Source: Symbiodinium natans
Taxonomy: Eukaryota > Sar > Dinophyceae > Suessiales > Symbiodiniaceae
Direction of reading: 5' to 3'
DNA length: 60,000 nt
NCBI GenBank assembly: GCA_905221605.1
Contig: CAJNDS010000080.1
Span: forward strand, 876,455 to 936,454
Shown here: positions 8,650 through 20,539 of the stretch, piece by piece
Position numbering within the stretch: the stretch's first letter is position 1
How the letters are laid out: each line of letters opens with the position of its first letter
The notes under the pieces: generated by a model
Database searches by the model: none
What the model saw: only the letters and a program-made list of their open reading frames with translations
What the model was told of the DNA's origin: nothing
Made by a program: the position numbers and the translations under genes

Positions 8650-9000
8650 AATTCTCACACGTTGCGACGTCAAACTCGCCAAGAGGGGGTTGGCCGACTC
8701 GGGCCGGGATGGGAGCCTACAGCGGCTATGAGCGGCAACCATTGAATGTGCGGACCCCGTGGCGACGTGGCTCTAACCCGAAACCCTAAGCCCTAAACCC
8801 TGAACCCTGAACCCTAAACCCTAAACCCCAAGCCCTAAGCCCTAAAGCCTAAACCCTAAACCCTAAACCCTAAAACCTAAACCCTAAACCCTAAACCCAG
8901 CAGCTTTGAGCCGTTGCTTTTGTATCTTCCGGAGCCGCCTCTCAGAGGCATCAATTTAATTCTGGATGAGCATCACCAGGTGATGGCCTGTGGGTTGCGG
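8650..9000. repeat. Module copy 1: flank + telomere-type array + exon-like fragment
   Basis: Similar to 56693-57078 on both sides of a CCCTAAA array (here 8775-8898). Left shared blocks: AATTCTCACACG, AAACTCGCCAA, CATT.AATGTGCG.ACCCC, GACGTGGC. Right shared blocks: TTTGAGCCGTTGCTT.TGTAT, CTTCCGGAGCCGC, ATGAGCATC.CCAGGTGATGG. Read on the minus strand, the right part gives HHLVMLI, a stop, then RRLRKIQKQRLK, so this copy is decayed. Confidence 0.75.
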
Positions 9001-9700
9001 CAGATGGTCATGTCTTAAGGGTTTGGGGCTTTGCAACCTTTGCTGTATCAAGGGCTTCAAGCGGCTTCAAGGAGGACTCCGAGTCCCTGATACGTGTATC
9101 ATTGAGGCGACAGATTGGGAAGTCAGATGTTGCAAACGCGTGGCAAGTTTGGAGCCTCATATGCCGGATCTTCTTTGCCGATAAACCTCAATCCACCGCC
9201 TCAGGTTCCAGGTCTTCTGAAGCTCAAGTTCAGGAGTCTGCGCCAACACCTGCACCCTCCCCGAGCCCTGAACCCAAAGTCCTTGCCTATCACAGCTTGC
9301 AACATCAACCAAGATGCCGTTCGAGCCTTAAAGAAGATCAGCCTCAGCCTTTCGGCTTTACGCACAAAACCCCTGGCAAAACTCTACTCCGCGCGCTTCC
9401 TGGAAGGATTTGGGATGTCTAGGTCGGTTAAGCCCTTGTGGTGCCAAGATGTGCGTCCTATCAGGCGCAGACGCTCAAACGCCAAGCTGTTAGTCTTTGG
9501 TTCATTGACCCAGCACCTCGCAAGAACTCGGAACCCTTCATCCATCTCAAAAACAAGAACACGTTCGGAAACCAGCGCGAGGCCTTCCACAAGCCGGATC
9601 ATGGGAACTGGTCTGACATGGGGGCCCATCACGATGAGGGCGAGGTTCAGGGATTGCAAGATGTTCGTTCACGGCTGCTATTGAAGGACATGGAACCGTG
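9001..9700. other. Unique sequence ending in a dispersed repeat
   Basis: Several overlapping frames are open but none shows a recognisable domain or consistent support. 9570-9690 is a copy of the repeat at 2385-2505. Confidence 0.4.
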
Positions 9701-10560
9701 ACACATAAAATGCATGAATGTTGAGGTCACCTTTATAATGGAGGTGGCAATAATGGGAACTTTTCCGGCCCGGATTTTGGCCTAAAGGTTTGTTTCATGA
9801 ACGATTTCCTTTACATTAGGTTGTTGGGAGCCTGAAACCCCCATTTTTTCGGGGTGATAAATAGTGGGAAGGTTCCCGGGAGAATTTCCCAAATATGCTT
9901 TCGAGAGAAGTCCTGTTGCAAACTCTTTTCAATCGTTTCAATCGAGGAAGAGACCGCACGGCTGAAAGTGCTTCACTTCAGCCACGAGGCTATGACTGGA
10001 AGTCCCCCCCCCCCTCCCGGAAATAGTCCCTACTACAACCGGAACCCCGATACCACAACCAGAAGCCCTATACTGCAACCAGAAACTGTACCCTATTACA
10101 ATTGAGCAGCTGTATGCACAAAAAGGGTCCCTATTGCAACGGGTAGCTTTTTGTAGCGCATCCAGAGTGTGTTCATAGCGTTCACATCGCGCATTTAATT
10201 GTAATGCAAGCACGAAGTAAATAAGCGATTGAACGAAACAGATGATGCGCGTGAATTCTCCTCGCGGGACAAGAGAATAAGGGGTGAACAACAAAGCGAA
10301 GAGAATCATTCACGAAGTCATGCATTAAACTATGCTATTATAAGCGTATTTATATTGTGTATCCAAGGGTGTGATGAACGTGTCCAAAAGCCCAGGAAAA
10401 ACTCATTAAAAGCGGTCGTAAACAGCCCTATGTATTTTCTATATTATATTGTAGGGAACGAAGAGACGCACGAATTTAATATGAAGCTTGGGCTTTTTTC
10501 CCCCTTTTCATCATATTATTAGGAATATGATCATTATCCCGCACAAGTTTGCATTATAAT
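9701..10560. other. AT-rich patch of unlike composition
   Basis: 10140-10560 is much richer in A+T than its surroundings (runs such as TATTTTCTATATTATATTG). 10006-10140 has a short C-rich run followed by ACCAGAA/AACCGGAA phrases ending CCCTA, an irregular ~22-bp repeat. The frames here encode nothing I recognise. Could be an old element or an organelle-derived insert; undecided. Confidence 0.4.
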
Positions 10561-10599
10561 GGGGACTGCTAGAGCCTTGTTTGTATAGCGTTGTCGAAT

Positions 10600-10985
10600 G
10601 ACTAGCAGGGTCTTCTAGGGCATCCTTACAAGTCTTAGGAGGTTTTTAGGGCGTCTTTACACGTTCTACGAGATCTCTTAGGGCATCCTTATAAGCTTTA
10701 CGGAGCTGACAAAGCCCTTGAAGTAGTAAACTTTGGGATTTCACAGGTTTGAAGCTTTCAGGATAGTCAACACTCAGGGTTTACAGGTTTGAAGCTTTCC
10801 GAGTAGTAAAACTTTCGGGTTTTGCACAGGTTTCAAGCCTTTGGGGTAGTACACTGTTGGGTTTTTATTGTTAATCTTTCGGGATTTGCCGGTTTGAAGC
10901 CTTTGGGGTAATACACTGTCGGGTTTTACAAGTTTGAAGCTTTCGGGGTAGTACAGTGTTTGGTCTACTGCTTGAAGTCAAACCT
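10600..10985. repeat. Two degenerate tandem repeats
   Basis: 10610-10705 repeats TTAGGGCATCCTTA.AAG.. about three times (~40-bp period). 10735-10985 repeats CAGGTTTGAAGC.TT.GGGGTAGTA.ACTGT.GGGTTTT about five times (~55-60 bp period). No coding sense. Confidence 0.75.
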
Positions 10986-11133
10986 TCAATAACGTAAACC
11001 CCTTCAATATTAGTCTTTCGTGGGTTCATCATGAAGATTTAGTAGATTGTAGCATCCGCGCGAAGAACGGTACCTACTGCAACGTATTGTTTCAAAAGAT
11101 CAATGTGTTTCCTTGGGGGGTTGCAGGCCCCCC

Positions 11134-11220
11134 CTTTCCCCCCCCCCCCCCCCTTCCCCTTTGCCCCCCCCCCGCTCCCGCTCCCCCCCCCTCCCCGCCC
11201 ACTCCTCCCCCTCCCCCAAG
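11134..11220. repeat. C-rich pyrimidine tract
   Basis: Runs of C broken by T, TT and G over about 85 nt, giving poly-Pro frames that are not credible genes. Confidence 0.9.
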
Positions 11221-11458
11221 TTGAGACCCGGACCCTTTCAAAGTTTTGTTTGGACCCAGGGCCGGAACAATCCGGGGCGGGGGGGTGGGGTGTATTAAAG
11301 CGACCTAAACATTAATCTGCAAGCTTGCGAAGCCGATATGTCCAGCAGGCCGTACTTCAAGGTATGATCTGAATGCAGCATGTTTGTTGGCTAAAGCTTG
11401 ATTGGGGTTGGGGAATGTTCGCATCTAAACCTGGGCGAAGTCATGCAACAGAAGCACC

Positions 11459-11535
11459 CTCAACCCTAGGCCCTAAACCCTAAACCCTAAACCCTAAACC
11501 CTAAACCCTAAACCCTAAACCCTAAACCCTAAACC
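11459..11535. repeat. CCCTAAA array
   Basis: About ten near-perfect units. Confidence 0.95.
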
Positions 11536-13120
11536 GGTTGTAACCTTCTGCGCGTGTTTCGACTTTTCTGGCCCAGCATGCTGTTAAAGATCGTGCAGCA
11601 GAGGCTTTTTATCTGCTGTGAACGCCTGAAGGCTGGGCACCTGTGCACCTGCATGGCCGATTTGAAGCGTTGCAGGGCTTTCGGCCTTCCGTATGGATGG
11701 CTCAGGCGAGAGAGGCAGGCACCTTTTGACGTTTCAGAAGTTTCAGGAAACATTATTTCTGCTCCGTTTTCGTGAGCAGCATGTACATGTACGTAGCCGC
11801 GGCAAGTGCAAGCACAATCTCGTCAAGCCTGACAATTGGGATGCGTGGCCATGGCTTTCCAGCATGCACAGCGCGTGCACGTGCGAAAGCCGTCACGCTG
11901 GTTTCGCAGGAACCCTCCAACCTTCACATGCATCTGCCTTAAGCCCTTACAACAGAGCGACCTCCATTCATGCTGCAACATCCAAAACCGGCTGCGACAT
12001 GCACAGGAGAGCGCCGTCCGGGCCCGTCGTGTCGTGCGTATGTTACGGAAGCAAAGCAGCGCAACTGCGTGGCAACACTCGCAAGCCTTCTCTGCGGAGC
12101 TTAAGACGTCTGAGGCCGCCAAGCAGGAGCTAAGGGCTCAGCAGGGCGGAGCATAGGGGCTGTGGGGGCAACGCGTGTTTCGCGCACATCACGGCCCCGC
12201 AACCTGAGCGCTACCATGGGAGCCTTCTTGTGGTAGAAAGCATGATCCGATCAAGACAACGATCCCTCAAAAAGGCCTCGTAGTGTATTTTGAGGTTGGA
12301 CATTGCACCGATCGTGGACTGACAGAAGCCAACGTCGTCCAACGCTGCGCCACATGCTTGGTGGGCCCCTATCGATTTGCGAGGAATAGCACCCTGACAT
12401 AGCACCCTGACAAAGCAGCATCGATTCGATTCCATGGTCATCGCTTTAGGGTGGGCCCCTATCGATTTTCGATGGTTCACAAACAAAAGGCATGCATCAA
12501 GACAGGATTGGATCTATGTTAATTTTGCCCGATGCTCATATACGTCAGCCTCAGAAACCTTAGGGACGCACGGAAGGCCCTAGCAAGGATGGCAAGCAGC
12601 CTGCACCTGGAACGCACCTGGAACGTTTACAAGTGTCTCTGCGTTCGTTTCTCTCCTTGTCCAACCCTGGCTAGGAAGTCAAGGGGTCAAGGACGTCTTG
12701 CCGGCATCACTTGCTACAAGGCAGGCCCACAGAAAACGAAAACTCCAAACAACAGCAACGCTGTGCTGTGCAATAACTCACCATGGAGCTCGGCAACAGC
12801 AATACCCGCTAGAGCACAAGCACGGCCACAAGCTCATGGTGATCAGGAGGAGACGCTGTGATTGAGAGCTACGGCAGGACATCTGCGCAGACTTTGTCCG
12901 GCATCCTGTGATTACCGCATTGGCGGCTTGTGGGTATTCGCAGTGTCACGGCTTCCCGCCACTTGCGATCGTGAATCCGAGCTGCAGCATCCACCAGAGG
13001 AGACCTTTGTCAGCTCGTCTTTGCGGCCTGAGATTGCGGTCCCAGTCGGGCACGGTGTCGAATGCGGCGTGTCCATGTTGTTTGCATTTGTTTGCAAGAT
13101 GTTCCACATTTTGCAGAGCG
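11536..13120. other. Unique sequence, no supported gene
   Basis: Only small structure is visible. GGTGGGCCCCTATCGATTT recurs at about 12360 and 12452, and ATAGCACCCTGACA occurs twice in tandem near 12386-12412. Open frames overlap on both strands without domain signal. Confidence 0.4.
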
Positions 13121-13124
13121 TGTC

Positions 13125-14710
13125 AGAGCGCAAAGCAGAGCAACCATGTCAGCCACATGAGCCCCTTGCCCTTGATTGTTGCGCCCACGCTGAGACCCAA
13201 ACCACATGCCACAGCAACCTTATGTCACTTCTTCCCACATCGGCGTCTTTCCCCAAAGCATGTCAGATTGCGCGCCAGCTTGCTCAGGCTTCCTGTCAGG
13301 GCAAGTGTGAACGTCATGCTGGTCCGGAGCGCATGCGGCCTGTGTGGGGGGAGCGGCCGTTGTTCATGGGGGCTTTGGCTGCTGAGACCAAGAGGAATGA
13401 TCTTAGTTTGCACGGCCTTGTGCTTTGCAGAGCGCAACGGAAGGCAACCGATTCAGCCACGAGAGGCCCTGGCCCTTGGCTCGAAGCAGAGATGCCAGAG
13501 AAGAGCCCACAATCATCTGTCAGATCTCGGCATATCAACCTCCCATGTCGCTCACTTGGTTCCACACCCTCTCGCATCGGTTTCTTTCCTGCAGTGTGTC
13601 ACATTGGGCACCAGATTGCCCAGGCATGGCAGACGCAGTGCACTTTTGGAGCGTTTGTGGCCTGCGCATAGAGGGCTGCCAAATCTTAATAGGGCTGTGG
13701 CTGTCGGAGGAGGAAGGCGTTTGCTAAAAGGACCTTGTGCCTTGTGCCTTGCGCCTTGCGCCTTGCGCCTTGTGCTCTGTAGAGTGCAAGGCGCAGCAGC
13801 CACGTCAAATGCGCCACCCAAACGCGGCCCCTGCCCTTGATTGTAACTCCAAGCACAGATGCCGGAGATGAGTGCACAGTCATCTGTCAAACTTCCGCTG
13901 CGGGGACCGCCCCACAGCAGATGCCACAGCAACTTTACGTCACTTCTTCCCACATCGGCGTCTTTCCCCAAAGCATGTCAGATTGCGCGCCAGCTTGCTC
14001 AGGCTTCCTGTCAGGGCAAGTGTGAACGTCATGCTGGTCCGGAGCGCATGCGGCCTGTGTGGGGGGAGCGGCCGTTGTTCATGGGGGCTTTGGCTGCTGA
14101 GACCAAGAGGAATGATCTTAGTTTGCACGGCCTTGTGCTTTGCAGAGCGCAACGGAAGGCAACCGATTCAGCCACGAGAGGCCCTGGCCCTTGGCTCGAA
14201 GCAGAGATGCCAGAGAAGAGCCCACAATCATCTGTCAGATCTCGGCATATCAACCTCCCATGTCGCTCACTTGGTTCCACACCCTCTCGCATCGGTTTCT
14301 TTCCTGCAGTGTGTCACATTGGGCACCAGATTGCCCAGGCTTGGCAGACGCAGTGCTTTTGGAGCGTTTGTGGCCTGCGCATAGAGGGCTGCCAAATCTT
14401 AATAGGGCTGTGGCTGTCGGAGGAGGAAGGCGTTTGCTAAAAGGACCTTGTGCCTTGTGCCTTGTGCCTTGTGCCTTGTGCCTTGCGCCTTGCGCCTTGC
14501 GCCTTGCGCCTTGTGCTCTGTAGAGTGCAAGGCGCAGCAGCCACGTCAAATGCGCCACCCAAACGCGGCCCCTGCCCTTGATTGTAACTCCAAGCACAGA
14601 TGCCGGAGATGAGTGCACAGTCATCTGTCAAACTTCCGCTGCAGGGACCGCCCCACAGCAGATGCCACAGCAACTTTACGTCACTTCTTCCCACACCGGC
14701 GGCGTCTTTC
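13125..14710. repeat. ~0.72-kb tandem duplication with internal subrepeats
   Basis: 13207-13920 and 13922-14661 are nearly identical over most of their length, and a third copy starts at 14662 and stops near 14705. Within each unit, diverged subunits recur, marked by CCTTGTGCT.TG.AGAG, then CCCTTG.T and CA.TCATCTGTCA. A 7-bp minisatellite (CCTTGTG/CCTTGCG) differs in copy number between units (13733-13782 and 14447-14517). The 124-310 residue frames here are repeat by-products. Confidence 0.9.
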
Positions 14711-15939
14711 CTCCTGCACCTGAGAGGACCCATTTGCCACAACGGCAATTTCTGATGTGACCTTGCACCTGCGGCTACAAATCTAACAGTGCTCAGACAC
14801 TTAGCTTCGGGCTGCAGATGGCTACAGCACCGTTCTGAGATTGCGATTTAGAGATTCTGCTATACTGGCATCTGGCAGCGGCTCGCAGAAACCACAGACA
14901 TCCAGTGCAAATCGCACGAAAAGCACGCGCCGCACGACTCCCACGACTCGCACGACTCGCACGAGCACCCAATTCCGGCATGGGCCCCCTGGAGATGCAT
15001 CTTATGAGTCTTATGCTGGGAGCATCCTCCGCAAGACAGATGCCCAAGTTTGTTCACAGGCCTAGATTGCGACTCTTGGCCTCGCTTCAACTGATTTGGC
15101 GACTTGAGGTTTGGGGTTTAGGGTTTAGGGTTTAGGGTTTTGAAGGCGAATCGGAATCAGGAAGAGACATTCACTGCACCAAATCGTGGAACTGCTCCGA
15201 CTCGTGCCCAGCAACTTCCACTGACAATCAAAGCAGGCAGGAAGCAAGCTCTAGGTAGCTCAACTCCGGGAAATCGCTTCCTTCGGTGCAGTGGGACTCC
15301 AGTGGGACCCCGCAACAGCGGCTGCTGCGCTTTGCCGCAACAACGGAAAGCCCGCATCTGCATCTGCCCTCCGATCCTGACATCCCAGCTCCCTCTCCCT
15401 ACAGCAGTTGAAACCGAACCGGACCGATCGGGCCTGAGAGGCAACACACAGCTGCACTGCAAAATTGACTCTGGGACATACAACATTGACCCTGGGACAT
15501 ACGTGGGCTCTAGGTTTCAGCACACGCTCAAGGCGATTTTGCAAATGCACCCTGCTGCGGCTTCTGGAGTTGCACCTAAGGACTCGGGGGGACCTCAAGG
15601 CTTAGGATTTCAGAGGTCTTGGCTGGGAGTGTGAGCCTAAACCGTCGAAACCCTCGCACAAGATGAGCGAACTGGGGTACCAACAGCTGCAGTGTGGGCC
15701 AAGATCCGCTGGAGCTGCAAGGAGCCAAACACCCAGCAGAGATCCCGGTATTGCAATTTGATCTCAATACAAGTTGAAGAAGAGATCGAGACTCTGGCAT
15801 TGCTAGTCTTGGTGTGTTGGCTGATGCTGTTGAGTTGAACTATTACCAAGTTACCAAGCAAAGGTTTGACATGAACATCTTGTCGAGCTCATTTCTAACT
15901 GATGCACTATCAACACCGGCCTGGGCTCCCGGCAAAGAT
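14711..15939. other. Unique sequence with a small TTTAGGG array
   Basis: A four-unit TTTAGGG array is at 15110-15140. 14930-14965 repeats CGCACGACTC/CCACGACTC four times, and CTGGGACATAC occurs twice near 15472-15500. No supported gene. Confidence 0.5.
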
Positions 15940-16045
15940 GGGTTTAGGGTTTAGGGTTTAGGGTTTAGGGTTTAGGGTTTAGGGTTTAGGGTTTAGGGTT
16001 TAGGGTTTAGGGTTTAGGGTTTAGGGTTTAGGTTTAGGGTTTAGT
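15940..16045. repeat. TTTAGGG array, last before a 15-kb gap
   Basis: About 15 near-perfect units. No further telomere-type array occurs until 30942. Confidence 0.95.
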
Positions 16046-16399
16046 TGTGCTTGAGCTTTCTGGGCCCGTCATTGGCAGGGCTTGGATTCGATCTGAGAAG
16101 GACAGAAAAGTAAGGTCTAACAGCCGGCGGCCCAAGCGGAGGCTGAGAGAGCGTTTGCATTGTCTTGTTTGGTCGCAAGGAATCACTCGAATGTGAGTCT
16201 TCTCCGCACCAAAGGGCCATGATCGTCATGAGAGCTAGATGTAAACACATGGGGAAGGTGAACCGGCGCTAAAATCCCGACCAGCCTGGATCAGCGTTGG
16301 CTTGCAACCCTTCTTCAGAACCCCGCCGTGCATCAGAGCGAGCGAGAACCTTGTAGGGAAGGGTCGGCTAAGTTCAAAGACCTGCTCCATGTTGACTGG

Positions 16400-18000
16400 A
16401 GGAAAGTCTAGGGGGGGGGGGGGGGGGGGAAGGCTGCCTCTGAAATGCATGGCGCTCCATCGTTTCATGCAAATACCTGCAAGCACGACTTAGCTTCGTC
16501 ACCTCCGCAACTCGACGAAAGCCGCAGTCAGCGAACACCACTGTGTCGACAGCGAAGGAAGAATGGCCAGTGCCTACGATGTTGAACAAAGCTCGCTCAA
16601 AGGCAGACTGATGGCAAAACTCCAATGGCAAGCAGCACGACGCTGTCTGGGAAAATCGGCTGCAGCAAGCAGATGTTGCGGCTTTCGCGGCTGCGATCTG
16701 AACAGCACAACAGAGGCGTCACACTTCCCACCACCTTTGTTGACTGGAAGGAGCTGCGGAAGTCTAGGGGGGGGAAGGCTGCCTTTGAATCTTACACCTT
16801 GTTGCCATAGCGCTCCATCGTGGCACGCAGATGCCTGCAAGCACGACTTTGCGTCGTCACCTACGTAACTCGACGTAAGCTGCAATCAGCGAATGCCACT
16901 GTGTTGACAGCGAAGGAAGAATGGCCAGTGCCTACGATGTTGAACAAAGCGCTCAAAGGCAGACTGATGGCAAAACTCCAAGCGGCCGGGGCGATGGCAA
17001 GATGTTGCGGCTTGCGGCTGCGATCTGAACAGCACAACAGAGGCGTCGCACTTCCCGCCTCCAAGAGACGGCCAGCAAGAGCGCAGTGTCCTCAACGCAA
17101 TGCCATACCGCGTCGCCTGGCCTTACAATCCCAACAAGCCTGACATTCGTTGGCTCGGAACCCTTCAGAACCCCACCCATCAAAGTAGGCGTCTACCTTG
17201 TAGGGAATGGTCGGCTATTGAAGACCTTCTCCTTCTTGAGGAAGGCTGCGTCTAAACCTTACGCCTTGTTCCCATCGTGTGCCATCGTGGCATGGAGATA
17301 CCTGCAAGCACGACTTGGCTGCGTCACCTCCGCAAATCGATGTAAGCCGCAGTCAGCGAACACCTCTGTGTCGACAGCGAAGGAAGAATTGCCAGTGCCC
17401 TCGACGTTGAACAGAGCGCGCTCAAAGGCAGACTGGCAAAACTCCAAGCGGCCAGGGCGATGGCAAGCAGCACGACGCTGTCTGGCACAACCGGCTGCAG
17501 CAAGCAAATGTTGCATTCAGCATTGTCTTGGAACCCATCAAAGTATGCGAGAACCTGGTAGGGAAGGGTCGGCTAAGTTCCTTGACCTTCTCCTTGTTGA
17601 CTGGAAGGAGCTGCAGAAGTCTAGTGGCAGGAAGGCTGGCTGTAAAACTTACACCTTGTTGCCAAGTGCGCTTGATTGCATGATGCCTGCAAGCACGACT
17701 TAGCTTCGTCACCTCCGCAACTCGATGTAAGCCGCAGTCAGCGAACACCACTGTGTCGACAGCGAAGGAAGAATGGCCAGAGCCCTCGGCATAATTCGAA
17801 GCGGCCAAGGCGATGGCAAGCAGCACGCTGTCAGTCGCAACCGGCTGCAGCAGGCAGACGTGGCTGTTTACGCGGCCGTGATTTTTGAGCAGCACAACAG
17901 AGCCGCCATGCTTCCCGCTGCACCTCGCTTCAAGGAGATACGCGACAAAGAACGCAGTGTCTCAGCACTGTCTTGCCTTAGCATCAGCCCGTCTTGACAA
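16400..18000. repeat. Diverged satellite A, units of about 360-460 bp
   Basis: Marker phrases recur near 16480, 16835, 17300 and 17690 in the same order: GCCTGCAAGCACGACTT, GTCACCTCCGCAA.TCGA, AGCCGCAGTCAGCGAACACC, GACAGCGAAGGAAGAATGGCC, GATCTGAACAGCACAACAGAG. A G-tract of 8 to 20 nt follows AAGTCTA in two units (16411-16430 and 16768-16775). Frames of 60-200 codons inside are not consistent between units. Confidence 0.8.
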
Positions 18001-20330
18001 CCCCGAGGTGCTTCAAGGACCTTGAAGAGACTCGGCTAAGTTCAAAGACCTTCTGCTTGGTTGCAGCGGCTCCAGGGGTCTAATGTTGACCTCGTGCATG
18101 GAATCATGGAATCCCCCCCCAGCAAATCATCCTACAATTCGCAATCCTCCTCGGCCGAGCCACCTGTCAAAATAACCGTTTCCGGACTTACGGTCAAAGT
18201 GATAGAGAGGTCGTCGATTGCGTGTGAGTCGACCCCAAGGCATAGGACGACCACGCATGCTGTGTAAGCACGGCATGTGGAGACAAGAGACAAGAAGGAA
18301 AACAAGAAGGAGGAAACCCGCTGCCTAGACCACAGGTGGGGAGGCTGAGACAACAAGGGCCCAATCATAGGCATGGAGCTTGGGCAACGCAGGCATTGGC
18401 AAGTGGTGCACCGCACCCCTCGCCTCCAGGATCAGGGCACACGCGACAAGAGCTCGTCCTCAACAGAAACGCCATGACCTGCTCCCTGGCATGACAATTC
18501 CGACAAGCCTGACAAGCATTGTCTCGCCTTCGCCTGGGCATCTTAGAAGCCTTTTTCAGCGAGGACCGTCTTTCCTCAGGACAGGAACGAGAGAGGTTGC
18601 GCACACGTAAGACTTAGGTTTGTGACCTCCGCGACTCGATGTAAGCTGCAGCGATACACACTGTGTCGGCCGAGAAGGAAGAATGCCTGGCGTCTCCATT
18701 GTCTCTACACTTTTGAGTGGTGCATCTTTGTCGCCGAGTAAGATTGACTCCTAGTGTGTCTAGCTATGCCCCAAACGGATGTTGCCCAGATTGCAGGTGT
18801 GTGTAACCTGGGCGGCTGAGACAACAAGGGCCCAATCATAGGCATGGAGCTTGGGCAACGCAGGCATTGGCAAGTGGTGCGCCGCACCCCTCGCCTCCAG
18901 GATCAGGGCACACGCGACAAGAGCGCGTCCTCAACACCGCCATAACCTGCTCCCGTGGCATGACAATTCCGACCAGCCTGACCTTCAACATTATCTCGCC
19001 TTGGCTTGGGTATCTTAGAAGCCTTCTTCAGTGAGGACTTTCCACGGAGGGGAATGCCGGGAGGGCACTAACTTCTCAGCAGTGAGAATAAAGTTGCCTC
19101 TGCAAGTGTCAAAAATGCCTGCAAGCACGTCTTAGCTCTGTCACCCCCGCGACTTGCCCCACTGCGCTGAAAGCGAAGGAAGACTTTCCAGTGCCCTCGA
19201 TGTTGAACAAATCCTGCTCCAAGGCAGCATAGCTTGAATCGGTGGCGATGGCAAGCAACGCGACGCTGTCTGGCACAACCGGCTGCAGCAGGTAGCCGTT
19301 GCAGGATACGCGGTGCGATCTGAGCAGCACAACAGAGTCGCGACCCATCCCGCTGCACCTCGCTTCCAGGACACATGTGACAAGAACACAACGTCCTCAA
19401 CACAACACTAACGTGCCCCCTGACATGACAACTCAAGCCTGACATTCAGCATCTCGGCTTGGCCTTGGTATCTTGGAAGCCTTCTTTAGGAGACGGGTGT
19501 TAAGTTTTCGGCGGGCATCGTAGGGACTCTACACGCAAATGCACGCAAGCTTCACGCTGAGGTACTCCCAACTAACCTACTAGCCTAGGTCTTCATGCCT
19601 TTGCACTGTCACAGCACTGTCACCTCTGCAACAGCCCACTGGCATGAACATTCACCCGTGTCTCGCCTTGGTCTTGGCATCTTAGAAGTCTTCTTGAGAA
19701 GCCCGGCGGGCTTCAACGAAGGCGAGGCAGGGTGAGTGCTAAGTTCTGAAAACTTCTGCTTGTTGACTAGTGAATCACCCCACGTCCACATCTTTGTTCG
19801 ACCTTCAGACACGCTTGCCACATCTCCTGAAGCAGGGCAAAGCAGTTCTGGCGAGGCGCAATTCACTGGATCTCTTGGGGTCTGACTCTGCGTTCTCTGC
19901 TTCAGAGTTGATGGAAGAGCAGATCTGCGCGCACGACTTGTTGCACACAACTTCTTGCTGCAGTCGTCTCGTCGGCGGCATCGTACGGACTCTGCAAGCC
20001 ACCATCGCACTCCATCGTACACGCAAATGCACGCAAGCTTCACACTGACGCTCCCAACTAGCCTACTAACCTAAGTCTTCACGCCTTGGCACTGTCACTC
20101 TGCAACAGTCCACTGGCATGAATACTCACCAGGGTCTCGCCTTGGCCTTGGCATCTTAGAAGCCTTCTTTAGAACACCACGCAGTTCACTGGATCTCTTC
20201 AAGTCTGATTCTGCCCTGCTTAAGAGTTGATGGAAGATCAGATCTGCGCGCACGACTTCTTGCACACAACTTCTTGCTGCAGGCGTCTCTTCGGCGGCAT
20301 CGTACGGACTCTGCGAGCCAGAGATGCGCG
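18001..20330. repeat. Diverged satellite B, relatives of satellite A
   Basis: A 40-bp phrase beginning GGCATGGAGCTTGGGCAACG is at 18371 and 18840. Both copies are followed by CCCCTCGCCTCCAGGATCAG and CGCGACAAGAGC. Satellite A phrases reappear in decayed form at 18614 and 19110. CTCCCAACTA.CCTACTA.CCTA at 19565 and 20050, with CTCGCCTTGG.CTTGGCATCTTAGAAG, marks a third subtype. Confidence 0.7.
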
Positions 20331-20512
20331 GCCCACGACGTTCCATGGATACATGGGGTGGTTTCTACGCTGCCTCTGAAGCTTGCACCTACTTGCCATC
20401 GCCTGACACGCCCGTCCTAGGTCTTCCTGCCGAAGGACTGTCACAGCTAGGAACCATTCTTCAGAACCCTGACGGGGGCTTCAAAGAAGGCGAGGACCTT
20501 CTAGGGAAAAGG

Positions 20513-20534
20513 GGGTGGGGGGGGGGGGGGGGTT
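20513..20534. repeat. G-rich tract in satellite flank
   Basis: GGGGTGGGGG followed by a 12-G run, in the same setting as the G tracts of satellite A. Confidence 0.8.
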
Positions 20535-20539
20535 AAGTT

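Noticed and set aside
12862-14440. Open frames of 193-310 codons in the tandem duplication
   Set aside because: Overlapping frames on both strands are equally open and copies differ by indels not divisible by three. No domain recognised.
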